Source of the DNA: an uncultured Phascolarctobacterium sp.
GTDB taxonomy: Bacteria > Bacillota > Negativicutes > Acidaminococcales > Acidaminococcaceae
Assembly: GCA_900545535.1 (NCBI GenBank)
Contig: UQZN01000002.1
Location: 108,887-172,886, forward strand
Reading direction: 5' to 3'
Length of the DNA stretch: 64,000 bases
Shown here: positions 1-8,500 of the stretch, piece after piece
Position numbering within the stretch: position 1 is the stretch's first letter
Layout: each line of letters starts with the position of its first letter
The notes under the pieces: model-generated
What the model saw: only the letters and a program-made list of their open reading frames with translations
Told to the model about the DNA's origin: nothing
Databases searched by the model: none
Made by a program: the position numbers and the translations under genes

Positions 1-253
1 CTGCCAGACTGGTGCCGCCTCCGCGGACAGTGACAGGCACATTATACTGGTTGGCCAGCTTGACGACAGCGGCGATCTCCTGCGCGTCAGCCGGGGCAAC
101 AACCACCTCCGGCAGGTGGAACTTGCGGGGATCGGTTTCCTCGTCCGTCTGGTACTGCTCTAATTTTTCAGGCTCGGTCCAAACGTAGTCAGCGCCAAGA
201 GCGGCCTTCAAGGCGTCCAGCACTGCTGCCGTTACGGGAGCATAAGTTTTCAT
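1..253 (-). CDS. FAD-binding oxidase, GlcD/D-lactate dehydrogenase family (5' part only)
   Basis: Reading leftwards from the ATG at 253, the frame stays open to the window edge, so only the first 84 or so residues are visible. The segment ending VVKLANQYNVPVTVRGGGTS is the start of the FAD_binding_4 (PCMH) fold, whose RGGGTS loop contacts the FAD pyrophosphate. Proteins of this family oxidise 2-hydroxy acids such as glycolate or D-lactate. The start codon overlaps the stop of the upstream EFR1 gene (ATGA, 250-253), so the two are translationally coupled and the iron-sulfur flavoprotein may pass electrons to or from this oxidase (inference). The exact substrate cannot be told from this fragment. 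Confidence 0.85.
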   Translation of the reverse strand, partial: MKTYAPVTAAVLDALKAALGADYVWTEPEKLEQYQTDEETDPRKFHLPEVVVAPADAQEIAAVVKLANQYNVPVTVRGGGTSLA

Positions 254-1044
254 ACTTCATCTTTCCTTTCCTTCTGCGCTGCCAGCTCCGCCGGTTTGAT
301 CTCCGGATGCGTGTAACGCGTTTTACCATCAGGCTTTAAGCTGCCCAGACTGATAGCAGTCTGCGGGCACCAATGCGCGCAGCCAAAGCAATGCAGGCAC
401 TCTGTGCCGAAAACAGGCTTGCCCTCCGACAGCGTGATATTACCTGCCGGACAGATAGTAACGCATATGCCGCAGCCTACGCATTTAGCGGCATCGCAGT
501 TCAACGCGCCGATATTTTTCATTTTCTCCAGCACCCACCAGCCAATAGCTGTGCCGCCATGCTGCCATAAAAAGCTGCGGCTCAGATGACTGTAATTATC
601 ATGCCTGTTTTTGATATTGCGGGCGATCAGACCCAGCTCTGACGGAGCATCGCGCAGCAGCTTTTCCTTCCTTGCGGCCGGCGACGGAAAAACGATGCTG
701 TTATCAGGCAGCGCCGCCTGCGCGCCATAGGACAAACGCAGCTCCCGCTGCTCTAAAAGCTCTTTGCCCTGCCCTAAGGCCTGGCCCGACATGGCGCCCA
801 TCGTCACTACTAAAAAAATATACTGCGGCACCATTTTTACCTGCTGCAGAAAACTCTCCACAACAGGCGGCAAAGCCATGCAATGCACAGGGCAGACGAT
901 ACCGACCACTTCATCCTGCACCTCGTAGGGCGCTTTTAAATAACCGGTAATGCCCTCCAAACGGCAGGCTCCCAGCTCCTTTGCGATACTTTCAGCGGCA
1001 TACAGGCTGTTGCCCGTACCGCTCAAATAAAAAATAACTGCCAT
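250..1044 (-). CDS. EFR1 family flavodoxin/ferredoxin fusion protein
   Basis: About 264 residues. The N-terminus (MAVIFYLSGTGNSLYAAE) is a flavodoxin-like FMN-binding loop. The C-terminal third carries two ferredoxin motifs, CVGCGICVTICPAGNI and CLHCFGCAHWCP, enough for two 4Fe-4S clusters. This order is typical of EFR1 proteins, cytoplasmic electron carriers common in anaerobes whose partners are mostly unknown. The frame is open 28 codons further upstream, but the ATG at 1044 is preferred: it begins exactly at the flavodoxin motif and has a GAGG-type ribosome site just upstream. It is coupled by a 4-base overlap to the FAD oxidase that follows, which suggests a two-component redox unit. Confidence 0.85.
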   Translation of the reverse strand: MAVIFYLSGTGNSLYAAESIAKELGACRLEGITGYLKAPYEVQDEVVGIVCPVHCMALPPVVESFLQQVKMVPQYIFLVVTMGAMSGQALGQGKELLEQRELRLSYGAQAALPDNSIVFPSPAARKEKLLRDAPSELGLIARNIKNRHDNYSHLSRSFLWQHGGTAIGWWVLEKMKNIGALNCDAAKCVGCGICVTICPAGNITLSEGKPVFGTECLHCFGCAHWCPQTAISLGSLKPDGKTRYTHPEIKPAELAAQKERKDEV

Positions 1045-1197
1045 GAGATTCGCCTCGCTTCTCGTAATACTTCCTGCGGCAGATAAATAACCGCTTTCAT
1101 TATATACCAAATGAAGTTGGATAGTCAAAAGAGATACTTAATCTTCCTTTAGCTGCCTTCTACAATATTAGTTACACTTTTGCGCTTCTAGATTTTC

Positions 1198-1227
1198 TTG
1201 ATTTTTCGCAGTTAAACTTGCTATAAT
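1198..1227 (+). promoter_or_regulatory. Sigma-70 type promoter of the XRE regulator gene
   Basis: TTGATT (1198-1203) and TATAAT (1222-1227) are separated by 18 bp, about 39 bp before the start codon. Confidence 0.6.
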
Positions 1228-1265
1228 ATAGAAAAACAAGAAACAAAACAACTGGAGGAATCTGA

Positions 1266-1637
1266 ATGGCAGCAGCAAAAACCAAAGCCCGCATCGACGT
1301 TAAATATCTGGCCGAACAATTACTAAAATGCCGTTTGGAAGCCGGGCTGAACCAGGCGGAAGCGGCGGCTAAAATCGGTGTTGCGCCTTCTAATTATTTT
1401 TATTACGAAACCGCCAACGCCACTAAACCAACCGAAAAATTTATTGCCAAAATAATGCAGGCTTATAACAAGCCCCGCGACTTTTTTATAAAAATCATTG
1501 CACCGGAAGATGACTATAATCAGCTGCTGCCGCCGGAAATCAGAACCTGGTGCCAAACAGAAGCTGCTATCCCCTATCTGCTGATGGCACACGCCAAATA
1601 CGCAGCCGACAAACTGGCTGCCAAAAAAACAGAATAA
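1266..1637 (+). CDS. XRE family helix-turn-helix transcriptional regulator
   Basis: 123 residues, preceded by GGAGGAATCTG. The N-terminal half is a classic Cro/C1 helix-turn-helix: LLKCRLEAGLNQAEAAAKIG, then SNYFYYETANATKPTEKF, then LARI-like packing residues. The C-terminal half is helical and of unknown role, with no obvious ligand domain or peptidase motif. It is transcribed away from EFR1 from its own promoter and ends at its own terminator, just outside the tail gene cluster at 1.7-19 kb. It could be a cellular regulator or a repressor connected with the tail locus; the sequence does not decide. Confidence 0.85.
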   Translation: MAAAKTKARIDVKYLAEQLLKCRLEAGLNQAEAAAKIGVAPSNYFYYETANATKPTEKFIAKIMQAYNKPRDFFIKIIAPEDDYNQLLPPEIRTWCQTEAAIPYLLMAHAKYAADKLAAKKTE

Positions 1638-1644
1638 TCCTTAC

Positions 1645-1676
1645 AGCAAGCCGCTACATGCAGCTTGCTTTTTTAT
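1645..1676 (+). terminator. Intrinsic terminator after the XRE gene
   Basis: Inverted repeat AGCAAGC/GCTTGCT followed by a run of T residues. Confidence 0.8.
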
Positions 1677-1689
1677 TACTCCGGAAAAT

Positions 1690-1722
1690 AAAAAAATAGG
1701 GCCGGGTCCTAAGACCCAGCCC
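1690..1722 (-). terminator. Intrinsic terminator at the end of the tail/lysis operon
   Basis: On the minus strand GGGCTGGGTC pairs with GACCCGGCCC around a 4-base loop and is followed by an interrupted T run (1690-1698). It lies directly after the last gene of the cluster. Confidence 0.85.
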
Positions 1723-2343
1723 CTAAAATTTACCATGCACACCAATCATGACAGCACCGCCGTCAACCTCGTGATAAGCGCCGATATCGAACATTTTCGC
1801 ATTATACCTTATGCCGGCATAAGCATCTTTACTATCGGTATTATACAAAACGCCAAAATCAACTTTCCCCATACGAGTATTGCTTTTAGCTTTGCTCTCT
1901 GCCGCTACCGCTTTATTAAACGCTTCAGTCAAATCAATAACTGTTTTCTGCGTTCTGTCAATAACCAGCTTGCCCTGTTCAAATTTCTGCTTTTCGTCCA
2001 CCGCAGACTGCAAGACACTTTCCTCACCATTATATCTGACCGTTATCTGATTACCAACATCACTAAACTCCACGTCAGTTTTTTCACCGTTCACTTTCGG
2101 CACATAAGCGACTGCACTTTTTATATCCTCCTGCACAGTCGTTATCAGCGCCGCCCTGTTTTGATAATCCTGAACAGCGGCCTGCAAAACAGCCACCTGC
2201 TTTTCGTAAGCAGGCACATACCTCTGATAACAGCAGATAAAACCTGCTGCAAATACTGCAAAACAAGCCAATAAACATAGCACATATTTATTTCCAACCA
2301 ACCGTTTTATAACTTCCAGCACCACTATCACCACCTGCTGCAA
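1723..2343 (-). CDS. Spanin-like inner-membrane-anchored protein, last gene of the lysis module
   Basis: Up to 206 residues. One N-terminal membrane segment (YVLCLLACFAVFAAGFICCY) is followed by a helical, coiled-coil-prone periplasmic stretch and a C-terminus that reads like short amphipathic beta strands ending in aromatic F (AYHEVDGGAVMIGVHGKF). No family was recognised. It sits directly after the endolysin, where diderm phages carry Rz-type spanins that fuse inner and outer membranes. The ORF overlaps the endolysin stop. The longest start is TTG at 2343, but GTG codons at 2325 and 2322, just behind an AGGTGGTGAT ribosome site, are equally likely starts. Spanin function is inference from position and architecture. 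Confidence 0.6.
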   Translation of the reverse strand: MQQVVIVVLEVIKRLVGNKYVLCLLACFAVFAAGFICCYQRYVPAYEKQVAVLQAAVQDYQNRAALITTVQEDIKSAVAYVPKVNGEKTDVEFSDVGNQITVRYNGEESVLQSAVDEKQKFEQGKLVIDRTQKTVIDLTEAFNKAVAAESKAKSNTRMGKVDFGVLYNTDSKDAYAGIRYNAKMFDIGAYHEVDGGAVMIGVHGKF

Positions 2344-2783
2344 TAACCGCGGGTATCAAGATGCAGCCAGTCACCATAACAGCCCAAACCCAGTTCCGAA
2401 TCATCAATCCCCTGCCAGCCTGCCGCCGTCAGCACCATCTCCTGTAATTGCTCTGCCGTGTACTCCTTACCGGCTACATGAATATCAGCCGCACAGCCAC
2501 GGGTGTGATAGCTGCCTACAGCACCACCGCAGGCAGCATTAACACCGTCATCTACCGTTCGGAAACCAGATTTAAAACTGGTACCGTATTCCGCATGATA
2601 ACCAGTAGTATTGATGACCCAATCAGGATCGCATTCACGTAAACTATCCAAGATCCTGAACAGTTTTTCCGTTTTGCTGTCTTCAGTGCACAGGCAGCCA
2701 TTTTCATCATCCCAGGCATAAGCATTTTTATTTCTGCGCCAGCAATCCCATTCACTCACGCTCCAATATTTACTTACATACAT
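2328..2783 (-). CDS. Endolysin, M15 family zinc peptidase
   Basis: About 151 residues. The motif SYHTRGCAADIHV supplies the H and D zinc ligands of the M15 (VanY/Ply) fold, and GDWLHLDTRG supplies the third ligand region. M15A enzymes cut peptide crosslinks or stems in peptidoglycan. There is no signal peptide, so release through the adjacent holin is expected. The start at 2783 (MYVSKYW) follows GGTGATAATA; the frame is open three codons earlier. It overlaps the holin candidate upstream and the spanin-like gene downstream, forming a compact lysis cassette. Confidence 0.85.
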   Translation of the reverse strand: MYVSKYWSVSEWDCWRRNKNAYAWDDENGCLCTEDSKTEKLFRILDSLRECDPDWVINTTGYHAEYGTSFKSGFRTVDDGVNAACGGAVGSYHTRGCAADIHVAGKEYTAEQLQEMVLTAAGWQGIDDSELGLGCYGDWLHLDTRGYCSRW

Positions 2784-3150
2784 TATTATCACCCACTTTA
2801 CTGCTCACTTCATTCGCTTTATCATCGCACAGCTCTTCGTCGTCAAGGATACCATTATTATTTCTGTCAATTATGATCTTCGTGCTGGCCACTTTATCGG
2901 TAACATAACGCAGCAGTGCCAAAATTCCTGCTGAGCCGAGTACATTAACGCCCTTCAGCAGCATCTCCAAATCTAAGATCTTAAAAACTACCCACTGATA
3001 GACCCATCCCAACAGAAACAACGTAAACAGCAGACATAAATAAATGCACACGAAATTGATCATGTGCATTTCTCTGACATTATAGGTATTAAGTTTATCA
3101 CTCACGACCTGCAGGCTGCTTAGAAATTTACCCACAAACACACGCCACAT
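2770..3150 (-). CDS. Holin candidate with two membrane segments
   Basis: About 126 residues from the ATG at 3150, which overlaps the TAA of the preceding gene (TAATG). Two strongly hydrophobic stretches are visible: MINFVCIYLCLLFTLFLLGW continuing into VYQWVVFKIL, and LLKGVNVLGSAGILALLRYV. A charged tail follows that contains DRNNNGILDDEE, an EF-hand-like calcium loop. The family was not recognised. Size, topology and position directly before the endolysin fit a holin that opens the inner membrane for the M15 enzyme. The acidic loop is unusual for a holin. Confidence 0.6.
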   Translation of the reverse strand: MWRVFVGKFLSSLQVVSDKLNTYNVREMHMINFVCIYLCLLFTLFLLGWVYQWVVFKILDLEMLLKGVNVLGSAGILALLRYVTDKVASTKIIIDRNNNGILDDEELCDDKANEVSSKVGDNNVCK

Positions 3151-3500
3151 TATTGCAGCTCTCCCGGCGGGCAAGTCGGCAGCTTTTCCAGTTTTTTCAT
3201 CAGGTCTGTGCAGATACCGTTGCCGCCCAGCGCATGGTAGGCATTATAAATACGGTGAAATTTATAACGTTTTTCCACCGGCATATAGCCCTGCGCCGTA
3301 TATCTTTCGTGCGCCTGATCGATACGGTCGTTAAGCAGAGAACACAAGCCTTCTTTGATCGCCAGAAAATCATCGTCACGTTTTTTCGTTTCTATTTCAC
3401 GCTGCCGCTGCACATTCTTCGCTTCGTCCTGCATCCGCAAAACCACTGCCGAAAGAAAAGTTACTACAACGCCAGTAATAATCTGTAAAATCACTTCCAT
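3150..3500 (-). CDS. Small membrane-anchored phage protein beside the lysis genes
   Basis: 116 residues. One N-terminal membrane segment (MEVILQIITGVVVTFLSAVV) is followed by a basic helical stretch and a conserved-looking core, YKFHRIYNAYHALGGNGICT. Proteins of this shape, with the YHALGGNG motif, are frequent next to holins in Firmicutes prophages, but their function is unknown to me. It may modulate holin timing or be a small structural protein. The gene is coupled to the holin candidate by a TAATG overlap. Confidence 0.65.
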   Translation of the reverse strand: MEVILQIITGVVVTFLSAVVLRMQDEAKNVQRQREIETKKRDDDFLAIKEGLCSLLNDRIDQAHERYTAQGYMPVEKRYKFHRIYNAYHALGGNGICTDLMKKLEKLPTCPPGELQ

Positions 3501-3521
3501 TTATACACCTCGCTTGTAAAA

Positions 3522-3896
3522 CTATTTTACTGCTATGCAAATATACGAAATATTATATGTAGAATCACCTATTTCACAAGCAATTTCATAATATCCAGTA
3601 GCTTGATTTAAATAACTTTGATTTCTATCAATAAAATATCTGCATTGTTCCCTAATATATCCATCCGGTAATGGTATCGTTGCCGCCATTCTAAAATTTC
3701 TAATAAGTCCTCCAGAAGTATCACTAATTTTAGTAGTCCATACATTTCCTGTAATAACACTAACGCTCGTTTTGGCTGGTACATTTCCTAATGTTTCATT
3801 AATTATTTGTATGACTGTTTTTCCTTCTAATAATTCACTGTTCTCACTATCAGTTATCTTCTTTATTTCCCATTTTACAGTCCCATCATTTATCAT
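3522..3896 (-). CDS. Orphan tail-fibre tip (alternative C-terminal receptor-binding segment)
   Basis: 124 residues. It begins INDGTVKWEIKKI, matching the DGSVKWQV module at the end of the main fibre. It then follows the fibre tip almost motif for motif: LLEGKTVIQIINETLGNVPA against LLGGQTAAQIIANTLGQVPK, SVSVITGN against SVSVTTGN, IPLPDGYIREQC against IPLPSGYSRQQC, and the shared ending ICIAVK/LCIAVK. The middle is divergent. It lacks the fibre N-terminus that would attach it to the tail, so alone it should not dock. It has its own AGGTGA ribosome site and lies just after the fibre-assembly gene, where donor cassettes for tip exchange are found in other tail systems (inference). Confidence 0.75.
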   Translation of the reverse strand: MINDGTVKWEIKKITDSENSELLEGKTVIQIINETLGNVPAKTSVSVITGNVWTTKISDTSGGLIRNFRMAATIPLPDGYIREQCRYFIDRNQSYLNQATGYYEIACEIGDSTYNISYICIAVK

Positions 3897-3915
3897 TAAT
3901 TATTCACCTACTTTA

Positions 3916-4479
3916 CTAATCTAAAATAACAGTTTCTAGTTCACTCTTATCTATAGCATTTTTAACCTGTTCCTGTTTTATCCAGCCATTTTGCTTACAA
4001 ATACCTCTATGTAAACCTAAATCCACATTCCATTGCAACAACTGTTCTTTGGTCAAAAAATATATCTGCTTACTATCACTATTCTTTGGATAACCCCGCA
4101 TTGGATAGCCACTAGGAAAGTTTTTACCAAATTTTTCAGGAGCAAGATAGATAGTATTTAGATCACTGGAAACTGTATTTTGAGTATCCCTGTCACTATC
4201 ATAAGTCACTATCTCACCAGAACATTCAGAAACAAAACCACCTGTAATTTTACGCTCTGTCCAAACACCAATTTCCGAAAGTTTAGTAACCTTTAATTCC
4301 TCAAGGGTAGGTTCGTTCACTACTTCAATAATCACACCATTGACTAATTTAATTTTACCAATATCATAACTTTCTTCTGATACTACAGCTATTTCGTTAC
4401 GACTTGCCAAATCATCTGCATCTGGCTCATAATTACAAGATGCAACACACTCACCATTTTCATTAAAAATATAATACAT
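3916..4479 (-). CDS. Tail-fibre assembly protein, DUF4376-like
   Basis: About 187 residues. The C-terminal half (TYDSDRDTQNTVSSDLNTIY ... IYFLTKEQLLQWNVDLG ... HRGICKQNGWIKQEQVKNA) resembles the DUF4376 domain found in phage fibre-assembly proteins. The N-terminus (YIFNENGECVASCNYEPDAD) resembles the Tfa-type beta region. Such chaperones trimerise or cap fibres and are encoded immediately after the fibre gene, as here. The start at 4479 is chosen from the GAGGTG site; in-frame GTG and ATG codons lie just upstream. It sits between the fibre tip and the orphan tip, so it may serve both. Confidence 0.75.
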   Translation of the reverse strand: MYYIFNENGECVASCNYEPDADDLASRNEIAVVSEESYDIGKIKLVNGVIIEVVNEPTLEELKVTKLSEIGVWTERKITGGFVSECSGEIVTYDSDRDTQNTVSSDLNTIYLAPEKFGKNFPSGYPMRGYPKNSDSKQIYFLTKEQLLQWNVDLGLHRGICKQNGWIKQEQVKNAIDKSELETVILD

Positions 4480-4493
4480 ATACATCACCTCAT

Positions 4494-4817
4494 TTATTTA
4501 ACGGCTATACAAAGATAGCCAGCTGTTACACTATACCACTTATTACTATATCCATACCTTCCTAAACGCGATACAACACTTCCATTAGATTGATTGACAG
4601 ATAATTGTTGTCTATGACTTCTTCCATATTCATCACTATCTTCTGACATTTCTGTTGCCCACACAGTATATTGGCATTGCTGTCTACTATATCCACTTGG
4701 TAACGGTATTGTTCCTCCGTCACCTATATTTCCTGTAGTTACGCTCACACTAATACCTTTAGGAACTTGCCCTAATGTATTTGCAATGATTTGTGCAGCT
4801 GTCTGCCCTCCTAACAA
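4494..4817 (-). CDS. Tail-fibre C-terminal tip, out of frame with the fibre N-terminus
   Basis: 107 residues from the first ATG-like start, but the frame is open back to the G7 tract at 4883-4889 and reads DFCVDGSVKWQV before it. That continues the third copy of the fibre's EP...DGSxxW module. With one extra G the two parts form a single fibre of about 360 residues. The tip carries QIIANTLGQVPKGISVSVTT, IPLPSGYSRQQC and the end LCIAVK, shared with the orphan tip at 3522-3896. The segment therefore looks like the receptor-binding end, presently disconnected. A sequencing or assembly error in the homopolymer would give the same picture. Confidence 0.75.
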   Translation of the reverse strand: MLGGQTAAQIIANTLGQVPKGISVSVTTGNIGDGGTIPLPSGYSRQQCQYTVWATEMSEDSDEYGRSHRQQLSVNQSNGSVVSRLGRYGYSNKWYSVTAGYLCIAVK

Positions 4818-4870
4818 AAATGTATCAGGCGACTTTAATATTGAATAAACCTGCCATTTAACACTTCCAT

Positions 4871-5575
4871 CTACACAGAAGTCCCCCCCGAATCTACATT
4901 TGTAGGTTCAACTGAACCAGTAGTCCCAGCCTGCATACATTTCAGGTAATAACCAGCATATGCAGGGTCAGAAAGAAATCTGATCATACCAACTGCAACA
5001 GCTTCATTGGCTTTCCAACAACCAGGAATATTTTTACCTTCAAACAAATTATCAGAATTTAAAACCGCAATTTTATCATAAAAAATCACTTTCCATGTAA
5101 TGCTCCCATCGGTAATAGAACTTTGCGAAGTAACAACAGGTTCACTTACTGAGCTTGTTCCAGCAGTTGTACACAATAAAAAAACCGCACTGTTATTTAC
5201 TAACCGTACGGTATCATGCACTTTATATTCTTTTGATGCTTCCCAAGCCCCAACACCACTATCCTGTTTCTTCTTTGTCCATGTAATAGAACCGTCAACA
5301 ACTTCTCTTGCTACAGTTCCCCAATCTGGTTCGTTTGTCGAAGTATAGCCAGGATTTTTCGCAACTGCGATAAATCCTGCTGGCATATTCGGGCTTCTTA
5401 CCACATGCCCTTCCTGATATTCCGTTTCCGGCTGCCACAACCCATCGACAAGGCATTCCAGCGTTTCATGCTCATTTTTCATATAGGCCTGCAGATCGTC
5501 CTGTGTTGTCGGTGTCGCAGACCCTTCATACATAAAATATTTTTTGATATCCTTGATAAATTTAGGTATTTGCAT
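4871..5575 (-). CDS. Tail-fibre N-terminal part with repeated DGSxxW modules
   Basis: 234 residues starting four bases after the J stop. The N-terminus (MQIPKFIKDIKKYFMYEG) should attach to the tail tip. After it come modules of the pattern G-[YT]-[TS]-[ST]-x-x-E-P ... DGSxTW: PGYTSTNEPDW..VVDGSITW, AGTSSVSEPVV..TDGSITW, and a third beginning AGTTGSVEPTN. These resemble carbohydrate-binding or beta-sandwich fibre repeats. The third module is cut: the frame runs through seven G residues and stops at 4871, whereas the alternative frame completes it with DGSVKW. The present product therefore lacks the receptor-binding tip unless slippage restores the frame. Confidence 0.75.
   Translation of the reverse strand: MQIPKFIKDIKKYFMYEGSATPTTQDDLQAYMKNEHETLECLVDGLWQPETEYQEGHVVRSPNMPAGFIAVAKNPGYTSTNEPDWGTVAREVVDGSITWTKKKQDSGVGAWEASKEYKVHDTVRLVNNSAVFLLCTTAGTSSVSEPVVTSQSSITDGSITWKVIFYDKIAVLNSDNLFEGKNIPGCWKANEAVAVGMIRFLSDPAYAGYYLKCMQAGTTGSVEPTNVDSGGTSV
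4883..4889 (-). repeat. G7 homopolymer separating fibre body and tip frames
   Basis: Seven consecutive C on the + strand (G on the coding strand). The current length sends translation to a stop at 4871; eight or five G would join the fibre body to its tip. Confidence 0.85.
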
Positions 5576-5576
5576 T

Positions 5577-8500
5577 TTATACCAGCTCCCTTCTAAATCC
5601 CTGCCAGGTCAAATCACAAACTGCTTCCACAGGCTGACCTTCCGCATCAATGATCTGAATCTTACATGGGTTTCTTGTAATGATCCTGACATTGGCGACT
5701 GCCAGCGCACTCTGAATAGCATTGATCCGCACAGACGTCGTATAGTAATACGGCGTCTTGATCGGCAAAGTAAGCCCTTCCGCCGGAATCAGCAGATTAC
5801 TGAAATTCTCGACCCGATCCGGCACATCGATAATAGCATTCAACTTGTTCACCTCAGCTCTGTTCCCTGCCTCAGGCAGAGAATGTACTTCCAAGTGCAG
5901 CGAATCCGTTGCATTGATAACAATTTTTCCGGTATACGGTTTAAAAATACCGCTGAAACGCCAATAATTATTCAGCGCTTCACCCCAGACAGTTTCCATT
6001 GGCGCAGACCACGCTAAACTGCCGCTGCCCAGGCAATATTTGACTGTAGACGGCGAATTCAACCCATACTCGAGCCACAGCTGACCGCCGGCCAATGGCT
6101 GCAGATGTACCAGCAGCAGTAAATCATCATTGATAGACTGTCCTTTCAGCACGCCATTTTCCACAACGCCGTCGTGCTCTACTTTTTCCCAATTATTCTC
6201 AGCCAAATCCACTTTCCAAAGTACGTTCTCCTCCAGCGGATCACCCAGATTCAAAACAGCATAAGCCGCATTGACACTCTCGTTGCCGCCATTATCGACA
6301 GCCTTGATCATAACCGTATGCACACCCTGACGCAGCGCCTGCGTTTCAAAAGGCTGCGATGTAATAATACCGCTGTGCAGCTCAAAAGCCGTTTGCCACT
6401 GCGGATTACTGCCCTGCGTATACTTGATCTTAAACCCGGCAATATCGTTTACCTTTGGATAAGTAAAATTCCACCAAAAACGGCGCGTACCATCCGGCAG
6501 CAGCTCTGCGTCCAGCAAAGTCACATCCGGCGGCGGCTTATCCCTGCCGGTGATCTCTACCATTGTGATTGCCGGCGCGCCCTTGACACCGTCGCGGCTA
6601 ACCGCCTGCACCGATACCCAATAAGCACCCTGCTGTAAACCTGTCAGCGTCGCACTTGTATCAAAAGTTGACGAGTACGTTTTATAACTCTCGCCGTCCC
6701 GCGACAGGCTGACAGAATAGTGATCCAGATATGTATAATACATATCGTCCCACGTGATATCCATGCCCATCTGCAAAATGCCTTCCGCGCTGGTCCAGCT
6801 GTTCTCCTCAACAGTCAGCCCCGTTACCGAAGGCGGCGTCGTAGTATACGGCGGTTTGGAATTTGTATAATCAGGCATCACGATCGGCGCGCCCAGCTCG
6901 TCGTTATAAATCGACGGATTATACTGCCGGCAGGTCAACTGATAAGTCCCGGCGTTAGTTTCGTCGATCTCCGTAATCCTGAAAGGCATCTCCGTAAAAA
7001 TACCACCATAGGAAACAGTGATCACATCGCCGCATTCCAGGCTCATGCCCTGCGTCGCCACACTGAACGAAATAGAAATCGAACAGGTCTTATTCAAATC
7101 ACGATACAGCCGCGCCACACGCAGCGCCTGGTTCTGCGAGGTACAGCCAGCCAACGTGATCGTCTTTTCAATGATCCTGCCGTCCTGCTCCAGCTGCGCT
7201 TCCAGATCCTCGACCACCACCTTGATCTCCGTCCAGTTCTGCGACGGGTCAAAATAACCGATCTTATACCGGTTCGGCGTTTCCTCCAGCGCCGTCTGCG
7301 TGATCGACAGGCTGTCTTTGATGATCGTCGTATCGTCAAAAGCATAACAAGGCGTTTCTTCTTTCTCCACCTTCAGCGCGATCTGCCTGTTCAAGGTCAA
7401 AAATAAACCACCAACCGCCAGCATAGAACTCAACTGCTCGATTGGTGTTTTCTGCGAATCCAAAATGATATTCAATTTATAACGCGGTGCCTTCTGCTTC
7501 TCGCCCGCGGCATCCAGATATTCCACCTCTTCATCACAATAGGCCGCCACATCTTTAAAACTGTCGTCATCGATCATTTCTTCCGAGATCCAGTGTCCGG
7601 TGCCATACCGTTTATTCGTCAAAAAGTCCCTGATGATCCAGGCCGGGTTTTCGCTGTATTCCCGCACCCATTCAGAACCGTTCCACACCTTCACCAGCTG
7701 CCCCTGTACAATACAGTTGACAGTCGGGTTGCCGCCGCTCAGCCTGCCGCTGGCGACCAGGTCGGTCCTGATCCAGGCCGTATTCGTATAACCGCCCACA
7801 TCCTTAAAATTATCGGGAGCTACACAATTATTAAAAGCAAAGCTGCCGATAGCATAACCCCTGTTATCCAGCACCACCATATTGCTGCGCGTCGGGTCGG
7901 CCGGATCGCAATAACAACCCACAGGCTGGGACGAATTGAACTGCATATTTTTAGCATTGATGCCCTTGCTGGTCCTATCGTCAACAGCGCCGTCGATTTT
8001 CCAGCCATTGCCGCACTCGTTTCTGATCTTCTCGATAACAGTCGTCAAAAGCGCCGCCTGCTGATCCTGGCTTTCCACATCTTTCAGCGCATATTCATTG
8101 GTCTTGCCGCCGGCCTTTAACACCAGAGTATTGCCGCTGCGATAGACCACCGCATCCTGATGCTGGATATTATAAATACTGATCTTAGTATCATTTTTGA
8201 TCAGTTCTTCGTTGGCACAGACGTTATACACGCCCTTGATACCGCCTTCGCAAATAATAACATCCTTCTGCAGGTACCTTTCACCATTATAGGGATTATG
8301 CCATACTTGCAAACCACCCCATTTTCTAGTACCATAGATTACAGGGATAACGGCGTCCTGCGAAATATCGTTGGTAGTTGTGCTGAACTTACTGTAGTCG
8401 TCCTGGCTGTAGTCGCCATCAAGATTGCCGAAGGCATTTGGTTTTTGTGTTACCGACCACAGGGTCGAAGCGATTGACATACCGTACATACCGCCTTGTA

